Assembly (NCBI GenBank): GCA_018401885.1
Contig: JAGYKB010000009.1
Coordinates: 29,470-93,469, forward strand
DNA length: 64,000 nt
Direction: 5' to 3'
DNA from: Gammaproteobacteria bacterium
GTDB lineage: Bacteria; Pseudomonadota; Gammaproteobacteria; Pseudomonadales; Pseudohongiellaceae
Numbering within the stretch: position 1 is the stretch's first letter; the number at the start of each line of letters is the position of its first letter. Under the pieces are notes generated by a model. That model was given only the letters and a program-made list of their open reading frames with translations. It did no database searches and was not told where the DNA came from. Below are positions 56,966 through 64,000 of this stretch, in pieces. Position numbers and translations under genes: made by a program.

Positions 56966-57793
56966 ATGAGACAGGGTTTGTTAAACGGCGCACTCTTCCA
57001 AGTCGCGGCACTGATTACCTCAGTAATCATCGTGCACATGGCCTATGTGGCGGTTATACGTCCCAACGCTGAGATCGTCTCGCAGCAGCAAGAATACCTG
57101 CAGCAAACCGATCCCGAGTACACACCCGAGCGCTCCTTTTATGTCGTGCTCCGCGACTTTGAACAAGAGACCTGCATCATTCTGTTTTTGTGGGCCTCGG
57201 CGATCATCGGGCTAAAGGCAAAGCAGACACTGGGCGATCGCAAGCTGCTCGACCGCAATTTACTCCAAGTAACCGAGGGCACAAGTATTTTGCCGCAGGA
57301 CGCGCGTAACTTCGCACGGCCACTGCAGGCGCTTAGCGATGAAGAACGCGTCACGCTGCTGCCCCGCGCGCTCATCGCCGGACTGCATCGTTTTCAGAGC
57401 ACTCAAAATATTCAGGACGTCTCGACCACGGTAAAAGATGTGTGCGAGTCCGAGGCTGATCGCATGGAAACCGAATTAGCGATCGTGCGTTATATCGCGT
57501 GGGCGATCCCCTCGATAGGCTTCCTTGGCACTGTGCGAGGCATCGGCACGGCGCTCGGTCAAGCCTATCAGGCGGTGAATGGCGATATCGTCGGCGTTAC
57601 CGTAAGCCTCGGTGTGGCGTTTAACTCAACCTTCGTTGCGCTCGTGGTGAGCATCGTACTGATGTTTGTTCTACATCAGCTACAGCTGGTGCAAGACAGA
57701 CTAGTGCTCGATTGCCAGACCTATTGCGACGAACGCATGATTCGGCATCTGCGTGTGCCGAGTACAAAAACCGACAACGAGTTAATTGCCTAA
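56966..57793 (+). CDS. ExbB/TolQ/MotA family proton channel subunit
   Basis: 275 residues. The helix arrangement is: TM1 about 11-30 (FQVAALITSVIIVHMAYVAV), TM2 about 68-86 (ETCIILFLWASAIIGL), a cytosolic segment of about 90 residues (residues 90-180), then TM3 about 180-205 and TM4 about 217-240. The family signature is in TM3, YIAWAIPSIGFLGTVRGIGTALGQA, and in TM4, VGVTVSLGVAFNSTFVALVVSIVLMFVL. Both match the ExbB/TolQ/MotA pore helices, with conserved Pro/Gly and small polar residues. Such pentamers enclose two ExbD/TolR/MotB helices and conduct protons. The expected partner helix is carried by the two VWA proteins downstream. Confidence 0.9.
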   Translation: MRQGLLNGALFQVAALITSVIIVHMAYVAVIRPNAEIVSQQQEYLQQTDPEYTPERSFYVVLRDFEQETCIILFLWASAIIGLKAKQTLGDRKLLDRNLLQVTEGTSILPQDARNFARPLQALSDEERVTLLPRALIAGLHRFQSTQNIQDVSTTVKDVCESEADRMETELAIVRYIAWAIPSIGFLGTVRGIGTALGQAYQAVNGDIVGVTVSLGVAFNSTFVALVVSIVLMFVLHQLQLVQDRLVLDCQTYCDERMIRHLRVPSTKTDNELIA

Positions 57794-57820
57794 TACTGTG
57801 CGGTAAAAAGCGTTTTTAAC

Positions 57821-57922
57821 GAGTGCAGTAGAAGTGCAACAGCAAGTGCACTAGAAAGTGCGACAGAAAGTGCAACAGCAAGTGCAGTAGGACGTGCAGT
57901 AGGAAGTGAAATAAGGAGTGCA
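57821..57922. repeat. 12-bp tandem repeat running into a start codon
   Basis: About eight units of AGTGCARYAGNA (11-12 bp) extend from about 57822 to the ATG at 57923. The last degenerate unit, AAGTGAAATAAGGAGTGCA, supplies the AAGGAG ribosome-binding site (57913-57918), four bases from the ATG. The repeat fills the gap between the channel gene and the Hsp70-fold-like gene. Confidence 0.92.
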
Positions 57923-59212
57923 ATGTCACCGCAAATTGTAGAGCTAAACGATCACGGAATTTCTTTCGGCAATGCCGAAGGCATTCGGCTGATTAGTCCG
58001 GGTTTTGCACTCGCCCAAGAAAAATCCCTCGTGCTTGGCGCGCAGGCTCAGGCGCGGTCGCGGCTGCATCCAAACGAAAGCCATAGCCGTTACTGGCAGG
58101 AACTGAGTCTCGACCCGCTGCCTGCAGGTCGCCTGCCCGGCGACCGTTTCCGTCACCTCGCCGATCTCGCCCACGCGCATCTCAACGCGCTCGCCGTCGA
58201 AGCGCAGACCAGCACAGATAGCGTTATAGTGAGCGTGCCCGGAAGTTTTTCGCGTCAGCAGCTCGGTATTCTTCTGGGCATCGCCAAACAGACACCGCTC
58301 GCCATTGCGGGTCTTGTCGACTCGGCGCTTATCGCCGCGGCCGGCGCGCAGACGCTACACGCGAGCGACTCTACGATCGTCGTTCAGCAGCAACTGCACC
58401 AGACACTTTTTACGCAGGTGAGCTGGCACGAGGGCGCGCTAAAGGTTGACACCTCGGTCGCGCTTCCCTCGAGTGGTAGTCAGAATGTCATCGACGCGCT
58501 GATGCAACTGAGCACAGAGTTGTTTATCGATCAGTGCCGGTTTAACCCGCAGCATGACGCACCGACCGAACAGCTTTTATATAACGCGCTGCCGGCATGG
58601 CTCGCTGCCGATGCGTCGAGCGGAAGTTTGATGTTAGAGCTTAGCGCCGACGGTGCGGTCCATAATGCTAAGCTGCCTTATGAGAGTTTAGTCGCCTCGC
58701 TTGCTCCAATCCGGCAGCGACTTTTAGATCAGCTAAACGCGATGATAAGCCGAGCGCTTAATGCGCAGATCGTTCTGTGCTCAACCTTGAGCGAGCTGCC
58801 CGGCTTAATGCCGCAGCTAGCTCAATTGGCGCCGGTAACAACGATTAATGCTGAGCAACGTCTTGCTAGCAGCCTTACGCATAGCGACCAAATTTTGAGT
58901 GGCGGCGCGAGCAGTCTGCGTAAGACGCTTTCACTTTCTCGTCCTTCCTCGGCGTTGCCGAAAAAGTCAGAGGTCGCGAGCGAGACAGACGGCACTTCTC
59001 GAAACGCGCTCGCTCAATTCGGCATAAGTGCTCAGGGTGCGCAGGCAGCTGCACTGCTTAGTAGCCTGCGCGTTAATGGCGAGCGTGTCGCAAACGCGGC
59101 AGAACTTACTCTCAAACGGGGCGACTCGCTTACGCTAAGCATCGACAGTGAGACAGACGGACAAGATACGCTAACTCTTAATCTAAAAAAGCTTACCAAT
59201 GGCGCAGACTAA
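57923..59212 (+). CDS. Cytosolic protein with a degenerate Hsp70/actin-like (ASKHA) fold
   Basis: 429 residues, no signal or membrane helix. Residues about 100-141 (SVIVSVPGSFSRQQLGILLGIAKQTPLAIAGLVDSALIAAAG) closely follow the Hsp70 block 'VITVPA.F...QR.A...A...AGL.....I.EP.AAALAYG'. The N-terminal phosphate-1 loop (IVELNDHGISFGNAEG) keeps a recognisable shape but lacks the DLGTTNS core, and no DnaK-like GGGT is visible at phosphate-2. The C-terminus (about 355-427, SLRVNGERVANAAELTLKRGDSLTLSIDSE) is beta-rich. Nucleotide binding is therefore doubtful. It overlaps the first VWA gene by 14 bp, implying coupled translation. Confidence 0.6.
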   Translation: MSPQIVELNDHGISFGNAEGIRLISPGFALAQEKSLVLGAQAQARSRLHPNESHSRYWQELSLDPLPAGRLPGDRFRHLADLAHAHLNALAVEAQTSTDSVIVSVPGSFSRQQLGILLGIAKQTPLAIAGLVDSALIAAAGAQTLHASDSTIVVQQQLHQTLFTQVSWHEGALKVDTSVALPSSGSQNVIDALMQLSTELFIDQCRFNPQHDAPTEQLLYNALPAWLAADASSGSLMLELSADGAVHNAKLPYESLVASLAPIRQRLLDQLNAMISRALNAQIVLCSTLSELPGLMPQLAQLAPVTTINAEQRLASSLTHSDQILSGGASSLRKTLSLSRPSSALPKKSEVASETDGTSRNALAQFGISAQGAQAAALLSSLRVNGERVANAAELTLKRGDSLTLSIDSETDGQDTLTLNLKKLTNGAD

Positions 59213-60308
59213 ATCACAGAAAAGTCAGAAGAGGCAGGTAAGCCCGCTAAGCCTTGCGTTTCTCGACGTGATGTTCTGCGGCTTTGGCGCGGTGATTTTA
59301 CTTTTCCTCATTCTCGACCACGCCGACACCGTGGCCGCGGTCACGGTCGACCCGAGCATCGCCTCGGAGGTAAGTCTGCTCGAAGAAGAGGTGTTAGAGG
59401 GCGCGCTTAATCTCGAGCGAATCCGCAATACCGTCGCCGACGTGAGTCTCGAGGTAGTAACCGCCGAAGGACTCGCGCGCGAGATTCAAGAGCAGATACA
59501 AACCTTTATGCAAGAGCTCGCCGCGCTCGAAAATTCCAGCACGGCAACCGTCGAAAGTATCGAGAGGCTGCGCGCCGATGTGCAAGCGCTGGAAGAAGAA
59601 CTGCTGCGCCTTCAGGCGAGCGCGCTAGATCAGGAAGGTAGCAGTGTTCGTCAGTTTTTAGGCGACGGCAGCCGGCAGTATCTCACCGGTCTTTTTCTCG
59701 GCGGACAGCGCATCCTAATTCTGGTCGACAGCTCGACCAGCATGCTCGACGAAACGCTGGTGAATATTATTCGCACGCGCAATATGAGCGACGAGCGCAA
59801 GCGCGAAGCGCCTAAGTGGCAGCGCGTGGTGAGGACGGTGGACTGGGTGAGCACACAGCTACCGATTACTAGTCGGTATCAACTGTGGCAGTTTAGTAAT
59901 ACTACCGACACATTGTTAGACGGCGACAAATTTACGTGGCAAGAAGTCGCCGACCGCGACGGCCTCAATGTAGGCATCGAAAACGTTAAGGCGCTCGTGC
60001 CGAACAACGGCACCGACCTCGATCAGGTGTTTCGCGCGATTTCAAACATGGACGAGCCGCCGGACAATATTTTTCTTATCACCGACGGGCTTCCTACTCT
60101 CGGCGGCCGCGGCAAAACTACAGGGCTAATAACGCCCAAAGATCGCATGGACCTCTTCGAAGACGCGATAAAAGTATTGCCCAATAACGTGCCAGTAAAC
60201 GTTGTACTAATGCCTCTCGAGGGTGACCCGAGCGCGTCGGCAGCCTATTGGCAGCTCGCGCAAATTACTCGCGGCTCGTTTATCACGCCGTCTAAGGATT
60301 GGCCCTAA
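59199..60308 (+). CDS. VWA-domain protein with an ExbD/TolR-like N-terminal membrane helix (first copy)
   Basis: 369 residues. A basic cytosolic tail (1-14) leads into SPLSLAFLDVMFCGFGAV and one membrane helix to about 39. Asp23 sits at the position of the proton-relay Asp in ExbD (Asp25) and TolR (Asp23). A coiled coil follows (about 55-145). The VWA domain begins at about 168 and has an intact MIDAS: DSSTS (177-181), the Thr in NNGTDLDQVF, and the Asp in LITDGLP. The end is periplasmic (GSFITPSKDWP). It overlaps both neighbours, so it is coupled to the Hsp70-fold gene and the second VWA gene. It probably binds a divalent metal ion and a protein partner. Confidence 0.88.
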   Translation: MAQTKSQKSQKRQVSPLSLAFLDVMFCGFGAVILLFLILDHADTVAAVTVDPSIASEVSLLEEEVLEGALNLERIRNTVADVSLEVVTAEGLAREIQEQIQTFMQELAALENSSTATVESIERLRADVQALEEELLRLQASALDQEGSSVRQFLGDGSRQYLTGLFLGGQRILILVDSSTSMLDETLVNIIRTRNMSDERKREAPKWQRVVRTVDWVSTQLPITSRYQLWQFSNTTDTLLDGDKFTWQEVADRDGLNVGIENVKALVPNNGTDLDQVFRAISNMDEPPDNIFLITDGLPTLGGRGKTTGLITPKDRMDLFEDAIKVLPNNVPVNVVLMPLEGDPSASAAYWQLAQITRGSFITPSKDWP

Positions 60309-61312
60309 TGCTTAAGCGCAGCCGCGAGACAGAGTCGTTTACCGTATCGTTTCTCGATGTCGCTTCCTGTGGCTTCGGCGCGATGATTATTTTGTTAATG
60401 CTTGCCAAGCCCTCGCAGCCAGCGCCTTTAGAGGACGCCGAGGCCGCGCCGGCGGCGGTTATCTCCGAACTTCAGGAGCAGCTTTTCGAGATTCGTGGCG
60501 AGACGCGCGTCGTCAACCGCGAGCTAAACGCCAAACAAGAGCAGCTTTCTTCTATAAAAGAACGTGTGGCGCGCCTTCGCCGTGACCTTAGCGAGGTGCA
60601 GGGCGAGTTTCAAAGCTCGAAACAGCTTTCGGATGAGACCACCGACGAAATCGGTAAACTGTCGCTCGCACAGCAGTCGCTTACCGAAGAGATGCAGCGC
60701 CTCGCCGCTAATAGCCGCGCGCCCGAGAATAATGCGATCGGCGGCATACCTGTCGACAGCGAATACATTATCTTTGTCATCGATACCTCGGGGTCGATGT
60801 TCAATAACCCGAGCTGGGGCAAGATGCTCGGCGTGATCGAGGACACCCTGAATGTCTACCCCGACGTAAAGGGAATACAGATCATGAACGACATGGGTGA
60901 CTACATGTTCGACTCGTTTCGAGGCCAGTGGATTCCGGACACACCTGCGCGCCGCACACAAATTTTGTCAACCTTGCGTAACTGGAACCCGTTTAGCAAC
61001 TCAAGCCCGGTAGAAGGGGTGACCCGAGCGATCAACACGTTCTATGCGCCCGATAAAAAGATCAGCATTTACGTTTTGGGCGATGATTTTCAACCCGGCG
61101 GCTCGATTCGTGACGTACTACGTACTATAGACAGGATTAATGTCGAAGACGCCGACGGCAATCGCCTAGTGCGTATTCACGGCATTGGGTTTCCAACAAT
61201 CTTTGCAGGCCCGGCACGGTTTCAACAAAGCGTTTATCGCTACGCAACGCTTATGCGCGAGATGACGCAGCGAAATGGTGGTACATTCGTAGGCCTGAAT
61301 GATTTTCAATGA
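60308..61312 (+). CDS. VWA-domain protein with an ExbD/TolR-like N-terminal membrane helix (second copy)
   Basis: 334 residues. ATG 60308 overlaps the preceding TAA (TAATG). Its N-terminus, RETESFTVSFLDVASCGFGAM and the helix to about 33, repeats the FLDVxxCGFGA signature of the previous protein; Asp17 is the relay position. A coiled coil (about 52-132) and a VWA domain (about 150-330) follow, with DTSGS (159-163) as MIDAS core and GDDF for the later Asp. The Thr position is less clear (SSPVEGV). The two VWA proteins appear to be divergent paralogues that could form the asymmetric pair inside an ExbB-like ring. Confidence 0.88.
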   Translation: MLKRSRETESFTVSFLDVASCGFGAMIILLMLAKPSQPAPLEDAEAAPAAVISELQEQLFEIRGETRVVNRELNAKQEQLSSIKERVARLRRDLSEVQGEFQSSKQLSDETTDEIGKLSLAQQSLTEEMQRLAANSRAPENNAIGGIPVDSEYIIFVIDTSGSMFNNPSWGKMLGVIEDTLNVYPDVKGIQIMNDMGDYMFDSFRGQWIPDTPARRTQILSTLRNWNPFSNSSPVEGVTRAINTFYAPDKKISIYVLGDDFQPGGSIRDVLRTIDRINVEDADGNRLVRIHGIGFPTIFAGPARFQQSVYRYATLMREMTQRNGGTFVGLNDFQ

Positions 61313-61316
61313 GTGC

Positions 61317-61937
61317 ATGATGAAAAATTCAATTCGATCAATCGCTAAAACGCTCTGCACAGCCTTCTGCGCGCTCGCGCTCGCCAGCTGTGGCGTAAGC
61401 AAAGTCGTTATCGAAGGCAGTTATCCTAGCCCCAATGTGGCAAAGTTGCCGCTGTCTCTCGCCGTGGTTTACGACGAGCCCCTGCGCAATTTTAGTTACA
61501 TAGAGTATTCCGAAACCGGCGCCGAAGAATTTAATATCGCAAGTGGTGCATCGCATGTCGCGTTATTCGACGCCGTGCTGCCTGCGATGTTTCTGTCGGT
61601 GGTCGAGGCGGCAAGTCTCGAAGAAGCCGAGGCGCTCGGCGTCGATGCGATTTTCGTGCCCGCAATTGATGAATTTCAACTCGCACTGCCTAATAAAACC
61701 AAGCTTGACGTTTACGAGGTATGGATTCGTTACAACATGCGCTTAGTTAGCGGTGACGGCGCGCCGATCGCCGACTGGGTGCTAACCTCGTATGGCAAGA
61801 CGCCTACCGAAAGCTTGCGCACTGCCGATGCGGCAATCAACGACGCCGCAGTAGTCGCGCTACGTGATCTCGCCTCGAGTTTTTCGTTAAGTTTTGCGCA
61901 GGTGCCCGAAGTGCGCGACTGGTTAGCATCGCGCTAA
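61317..61937 (+). CDS. Lipoprotein of unknown function (cluster member 1)
   Basis: 206 residues from ATG 61317, only 4 bp after the second VWA stop. Signal MKNSIRSIAKTLCTAFCALALASCGV has lipobox LASC. The mature region is acidic with AKLPLSLAVVYDEPLRNFSYIEYSE, FVPAIDEFQLALPNKTKLDVYEVWIRYNMRLVSGDGAPIADWVLTSYGKTP and a C-terminal helix. The pattern of a short beta-rich N-terminus plus 'L.V..GEPIADW.LTSYG' recalls the DUF/CsgG-linked envelope lipoproteins, but I cannot name the family. Confidence 0.8.
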   Translation: MMKNSIRSIAKTLCTAFCALALASCGVSKVVIEGSYPSPNVAKLPLSLAVVYDEPLRNFSYIEYSETGAEEFNIASGASHVALFDAVLPAMFLSVVEAASLEEAEALGVDAIFVPAIDEFQLALPNKTKLDVYEVWIRYNMRLVSGDGAPIADWVLTSYGKTPTESLRTADAAINDAAVVALRDLASSFSLSFAQVPEVRDWLASR

Positions 61938-61982
61938 TTGAGTCGTTAAATGAGTCGCGAAAGAAGAGTTAAGGAGGTTATT

Positions 61983-62627
61983 GTGAAAGCATTAATGCCC
62001 CTGTTGGTAGTGTTACTAGCCTCGTGTACTAGCACCACGGTTGATGAGTTTCGCCAAGGCGAGACGGGGATCAACAGCGATGAGTCTATCGTTATCCTCG
62101 GACGCAGACATTCGAGCGATTACGAAACGCGCGCCGAATTTGTCGACTGTGTAGGCGAGCGCATGACAACCGGTAACGACTCGATTTCGGTTATCCCAGA
62201 AAAAGAATTTGTCGATGCCATGTTCCCGTGGTTCGAGCCGCGCACCGCGCCGCTCAGAACCCAAGACCTCGAGCGGCTAATGGCAGAGCCAGTTGTTGCC
62301 GATAAAATAGCCCAATTTGGCGTGCGCTACATGGTGTGGCTCGATGGTTTCACCGAAACGAGCGGCCGCACTGGCACGATCTCGTGCACCGTGGGCCCCG
62401 GCGGCGCTGGCTGTTTTGGTTTTGGTTCGTGGGAAGACGACTCGACCTTCGACGCGCGGGTGTGGGATATTGCCTCGCTGCAAAACGTGGGCACGATAAG
62501 CACGGACGCGACAGGCCAGTCATATCTGCCCGCGCTCGTGATTCCTATTCCGCTCATCGCGCGAGTCGAGGCCAATGCCTGCGTCCGCCTCGCCGATCAG
62601 CTCAAACAGTTTGTAAATGGCGAATGA
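61983..62627 (+). CDS. Lipoprotein of unknown function (cluster member 2)
   Basis: 214 residues. The start is GTG 61983, because AAGGAGG (61971-61977) lies five bases upstream and the product begins VKALMPLLVVLLASCTST, a perfect lipoprotein signal; an upstream ATG at 61950 would give a long charged leader. The mature sequence has TGINSDESIVILGRRHSSDYETRAEFVDCVGERM and IAQFGVRYMVWLDGFTETSGRTGTISCTVGPGGAGCFGFGSWEDDSTFDARVWDI. It looks like a small periplasmic fold with two or more Cys that may pair. Length and layout suggest a pair with the preceding lipoprotein. Function unknown. Confidence 0.8.
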   Translation: MKALMPLLVVLLASCTSTTVDEFRQGETGINSDESIVILGRRHSSDYETRAEFVDCVGERMTTGNDSISVIPEKEFVDAMFPWFEPRTAPLRTQDLERLMAEPVVADKIAQFGVRYMVWLDGFTETSGRTGTISCTVGPGGAGCFGFGSWEDDSTFDARVWDIASLQNVGTISTDATGQSYLPALVIPIPLIARVEANACVRLADQLKQFVNGE

Positions 62628-62643
62628 ATTAGCGGAGAACTCT

Positions 62644-64000
62644 ATGACTCGCCCACTCGCACTTCTTACTCTTCTCTGCCTTGCACTCACCACCGCCGGC
62701 TGCGCCGTTAATCCTGCCACTGGCGGTGCGAACTTGGTGTTAATGACCGAGAACAAAGAGAAAGAAATCGGCCGCGAAGAACACGAGAAAGTGCTCGCGT
62801 CGATGCCTATTTACAAAGATGAAACACTTCAGGCCTATGTCGAGCGCGTGGGTAACGACATTGCCGCGGTTAGCCACCGGCCCGATTTAGACTATACGTT
62901 CACTATTATCGATAATCCCGAGATCAATGCCTTCGCGCTTCCCGCGGGTTATGTCTACGTTAATCGCGGCCTGCTCACTTTTATGAACTCTGAAGCCGAA
63001 CTCGCTGCGGTGCTCGCACACGAAATCGGCCACATCACGGCGCGTCACGCTGTGCAACAGCAAGCGCGCGGCGGCTTGGCTAAAACCGCCTCGACCGTTG
63101 GCGGCATCGTGACGGCTGTCGCCACCGGCAGCGGTTATGTCGGCTCGCAGATAAGCGATATCGCCTCAATTTGGGCGCAGAGCGGACTCAGCGGCTTTGG
63201 CCGCGAAGACGAGCTCGAAGCCGATAGCCTTGGTGCCGAATACATCGTTAACGCAGGTTACAGCCCCGCCGCCATGATCGAGGTGATTACCGTTCTAAAA
63301 AACCAAGAAGACTTTAACCGTAAGGTCGCGGGAACAGGAGGAGGCTATCATGGGTTGTTCGCCACTCACCCGCGTAACGATAAACGGCTTCAGGAAGCGA
63401 TCGAAGACGTGGCGACCCTCGGCGGCAACGCGATAACCCGCACCGATAACACTGAGTTTAGAGCGGCGCTGGATGGCCTAGTCGTAGGCCAGAGCGCGCA
63501 GTCGCAGCGCAGCGACGAACGCAATCGCTACTATCAGTCGCTTCTCGGTTATACCCTCGTGTTTCCGCCTGAGTGGACTGTTGCGGAGACGACCACCACC
63601 GCCACAGGCTCTCTGGAAGGCGCCGGCACGCTGAGAATCGAGGCGCAGCAGCTGCAGGACAATCTAGACCCCAGACTCTTTATTAAAGAAAAGCTCGGCA
63701 TCGAAAACTTGCAGCAAAGCGAGCCGCTTGAGCAGTTTAGGCTCGTGGGGCACACGGGTCTCGTGCAGACCGCCGAGGGCACACGCGAGCGTATCGCCGT
63801 GATTTATCTCGGCCGCCGCGCAATGATTTTCCGCGGGCAGGCGAGCAGCGACGAGGTTGATGCTGAAATACTCGCCTCGATTCGCTCGTTCCGTGCAATT
63901 CAGCGCGGCGAAGGTGCCGGTGTCGAAGCCAAAATTCGATTCGTTCAGGCTAGCGAGTTTTTCGACTTTAAGGTAGTTGCCCAGCAGAGCCGCATCGCGA
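62644..64000 (+). CDS. M48 family metallopeptidase lipoprotein (BepA-like), truncated by the window edge
   Basis: At least 452 residues and still open at the right edge. The signal LALLTLLCLALTTAGCAVNP has lipobox TAGC, so the enzyme is anchored to the periplasmic face. The catalytic site HEIGH is at residues 126-130 and the third zinc ligand is in EDELEADSLG (about 188-197). The family block INAFALPAGYVYVNRGLLTFMNSEAELAAVL is present. After the protease domain there is an extra C-terminal region (from about 290) with SLLGYTLVFPPEWTV and a partly beta-rich pattern. It is the last visible gene of the operon-like run and may process or turn over cluster proteins (inference). Confidence 0.92.
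   Translation, partial: MTRPLALLTLLCLALTTAGCAVNPATGGANLVLMTENKEKEIGREEHEKVLASMPIYKDETLQAYVERVGNDIAAVSHRPDLDYTFTIIDNPEINAFALPAGYVYVNRGLLTFMNSEAELAAVLAHEIGHITARHAVQQQARGGLAKTASTVGGIVTAVATGSGYVGSQISDIASIWAQSGLSGFGREDELEADSLGAEYIVNAGYSPAAMIEVITVLKNQEDFNRKVAGTGGGYHGLFATHPRNDKRLQEAIEDVATLGGNAITRTDNTEFRAALDGLVVGQSAQSQRSDERNRYYQSLLGYTLVFPPEWTVAETTTTATGSLEGAGTLRIEAQQLQDNLDPRLFIKEKLGIENLQQSEPLEQFRLVGHTGLVQTAEGTRERIAVIYLGRRAMIFRGQASSDEVDAEILASIRSFRAIQRGEGAGVEAKIRFVQASEFFDFKVVAQQSRIA

Noticed and set aside
48335..64000. Zorya-type anti-phage defence system
   Set aside because: A MotA-like protein is present, but there is no ZorB OmpA-type partner and no ZorC/D/E helicase or nuclease; the other genes are periplasmic or lipid-anchored.

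Overview
The window looks like a chromosomal segment of a free-living, probably marine, gammaproteobacterium. The evidence is gene content and gene order: gmk-rpoZ-spoT-ridA-recG, yicC/rph-pyrE/slmA-argB-coaBC/radC-rpmB-rpmG, cmoA-cmoB and rpoH-ftsX-ftsE-ftsY/rsmD-coaD-mutM. These blocks are typical of Gammaproteobacteria such as Pseudomonas, Cellvibrionales and the OM60/OM182-type lineages. Assignment below class level is inference. No tRNA, rRNA, CRISPR array, prophage or insertion sequence was recognised.

Layout. 1-9.6 kb: the tail of an acyltransferase, a class V aminotransferase diverging from an Lrp/AsnC regulator, a secreted redoxin/cytochrome c/copper-monooxygenase-like fusion, a DUF898 membrane protein with an M48 protease, a DUF938 methyltransferase, YaaA and two small unknowns. 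9.6-18.4 kb: a TRAP transporter whose binding protein is encoded convergently and separated from its permeases by a thioesterase gene, then uvrD, gcdH and ubiA. 18.5-24.5 kb: recG, ridA, spoT, rpoZ and gmk on the minus strand. 24.8-33 kb: a secreted protein, a fasciclin-domain protein, yghU, yicC, rph, pyrE, slmA, argB and a coaBC gene broken by a single-base frameshift. 33-46 kb: housekeeping genes for ribosomal proteins, tRNA modification, heat-shock sigma factor, FtsEX, SRP receptor, CoA synthesis and DNA repair. 46.2-48.2 kb: a stand-alone hydantoinase A.

48.3-64 kb is the accessory and most interesting region. It is a same-strand, tightly spaced run of envelope genes: a TPR protein with a TonB-like C-terminus, a Ser-rich lipoprotein, a second lipoprotein, a membrane-anchored TPR protein, a membrane-anchored PEGA-repeat/SUMF1 protein, a small secreted acidic protein, an ExbB/TolQ/MotA-like channel subunit, an Hsp70/actin-fold-like cytosolic protein, two VWA proteins, two more lipoproteins and an M48 metallopeptidase lipoprotein that runs off the window. 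Both VWA proteins begin with a short cytosolic tail and a single membrane helix carrying FLDVxxCGFGA. The Asp is at residue 23 or 17, where ExbD and TolR carry their proton-relay Asp. My reading, which is inference, is a proton-motive-force-coupled envelope machine in which ExbD/TolR-like subunits carry VWA domains instead of the usual periplasmic domain.

A second cross-cutting signal is the abundance of short tandem repeats (9-18 bp units, 2-11 copies) in the gaps between genes. Nearly every locus has a different unit, and some repeats abut start codons. One sits inside a gene as five LxKEPQ hexapeptides.
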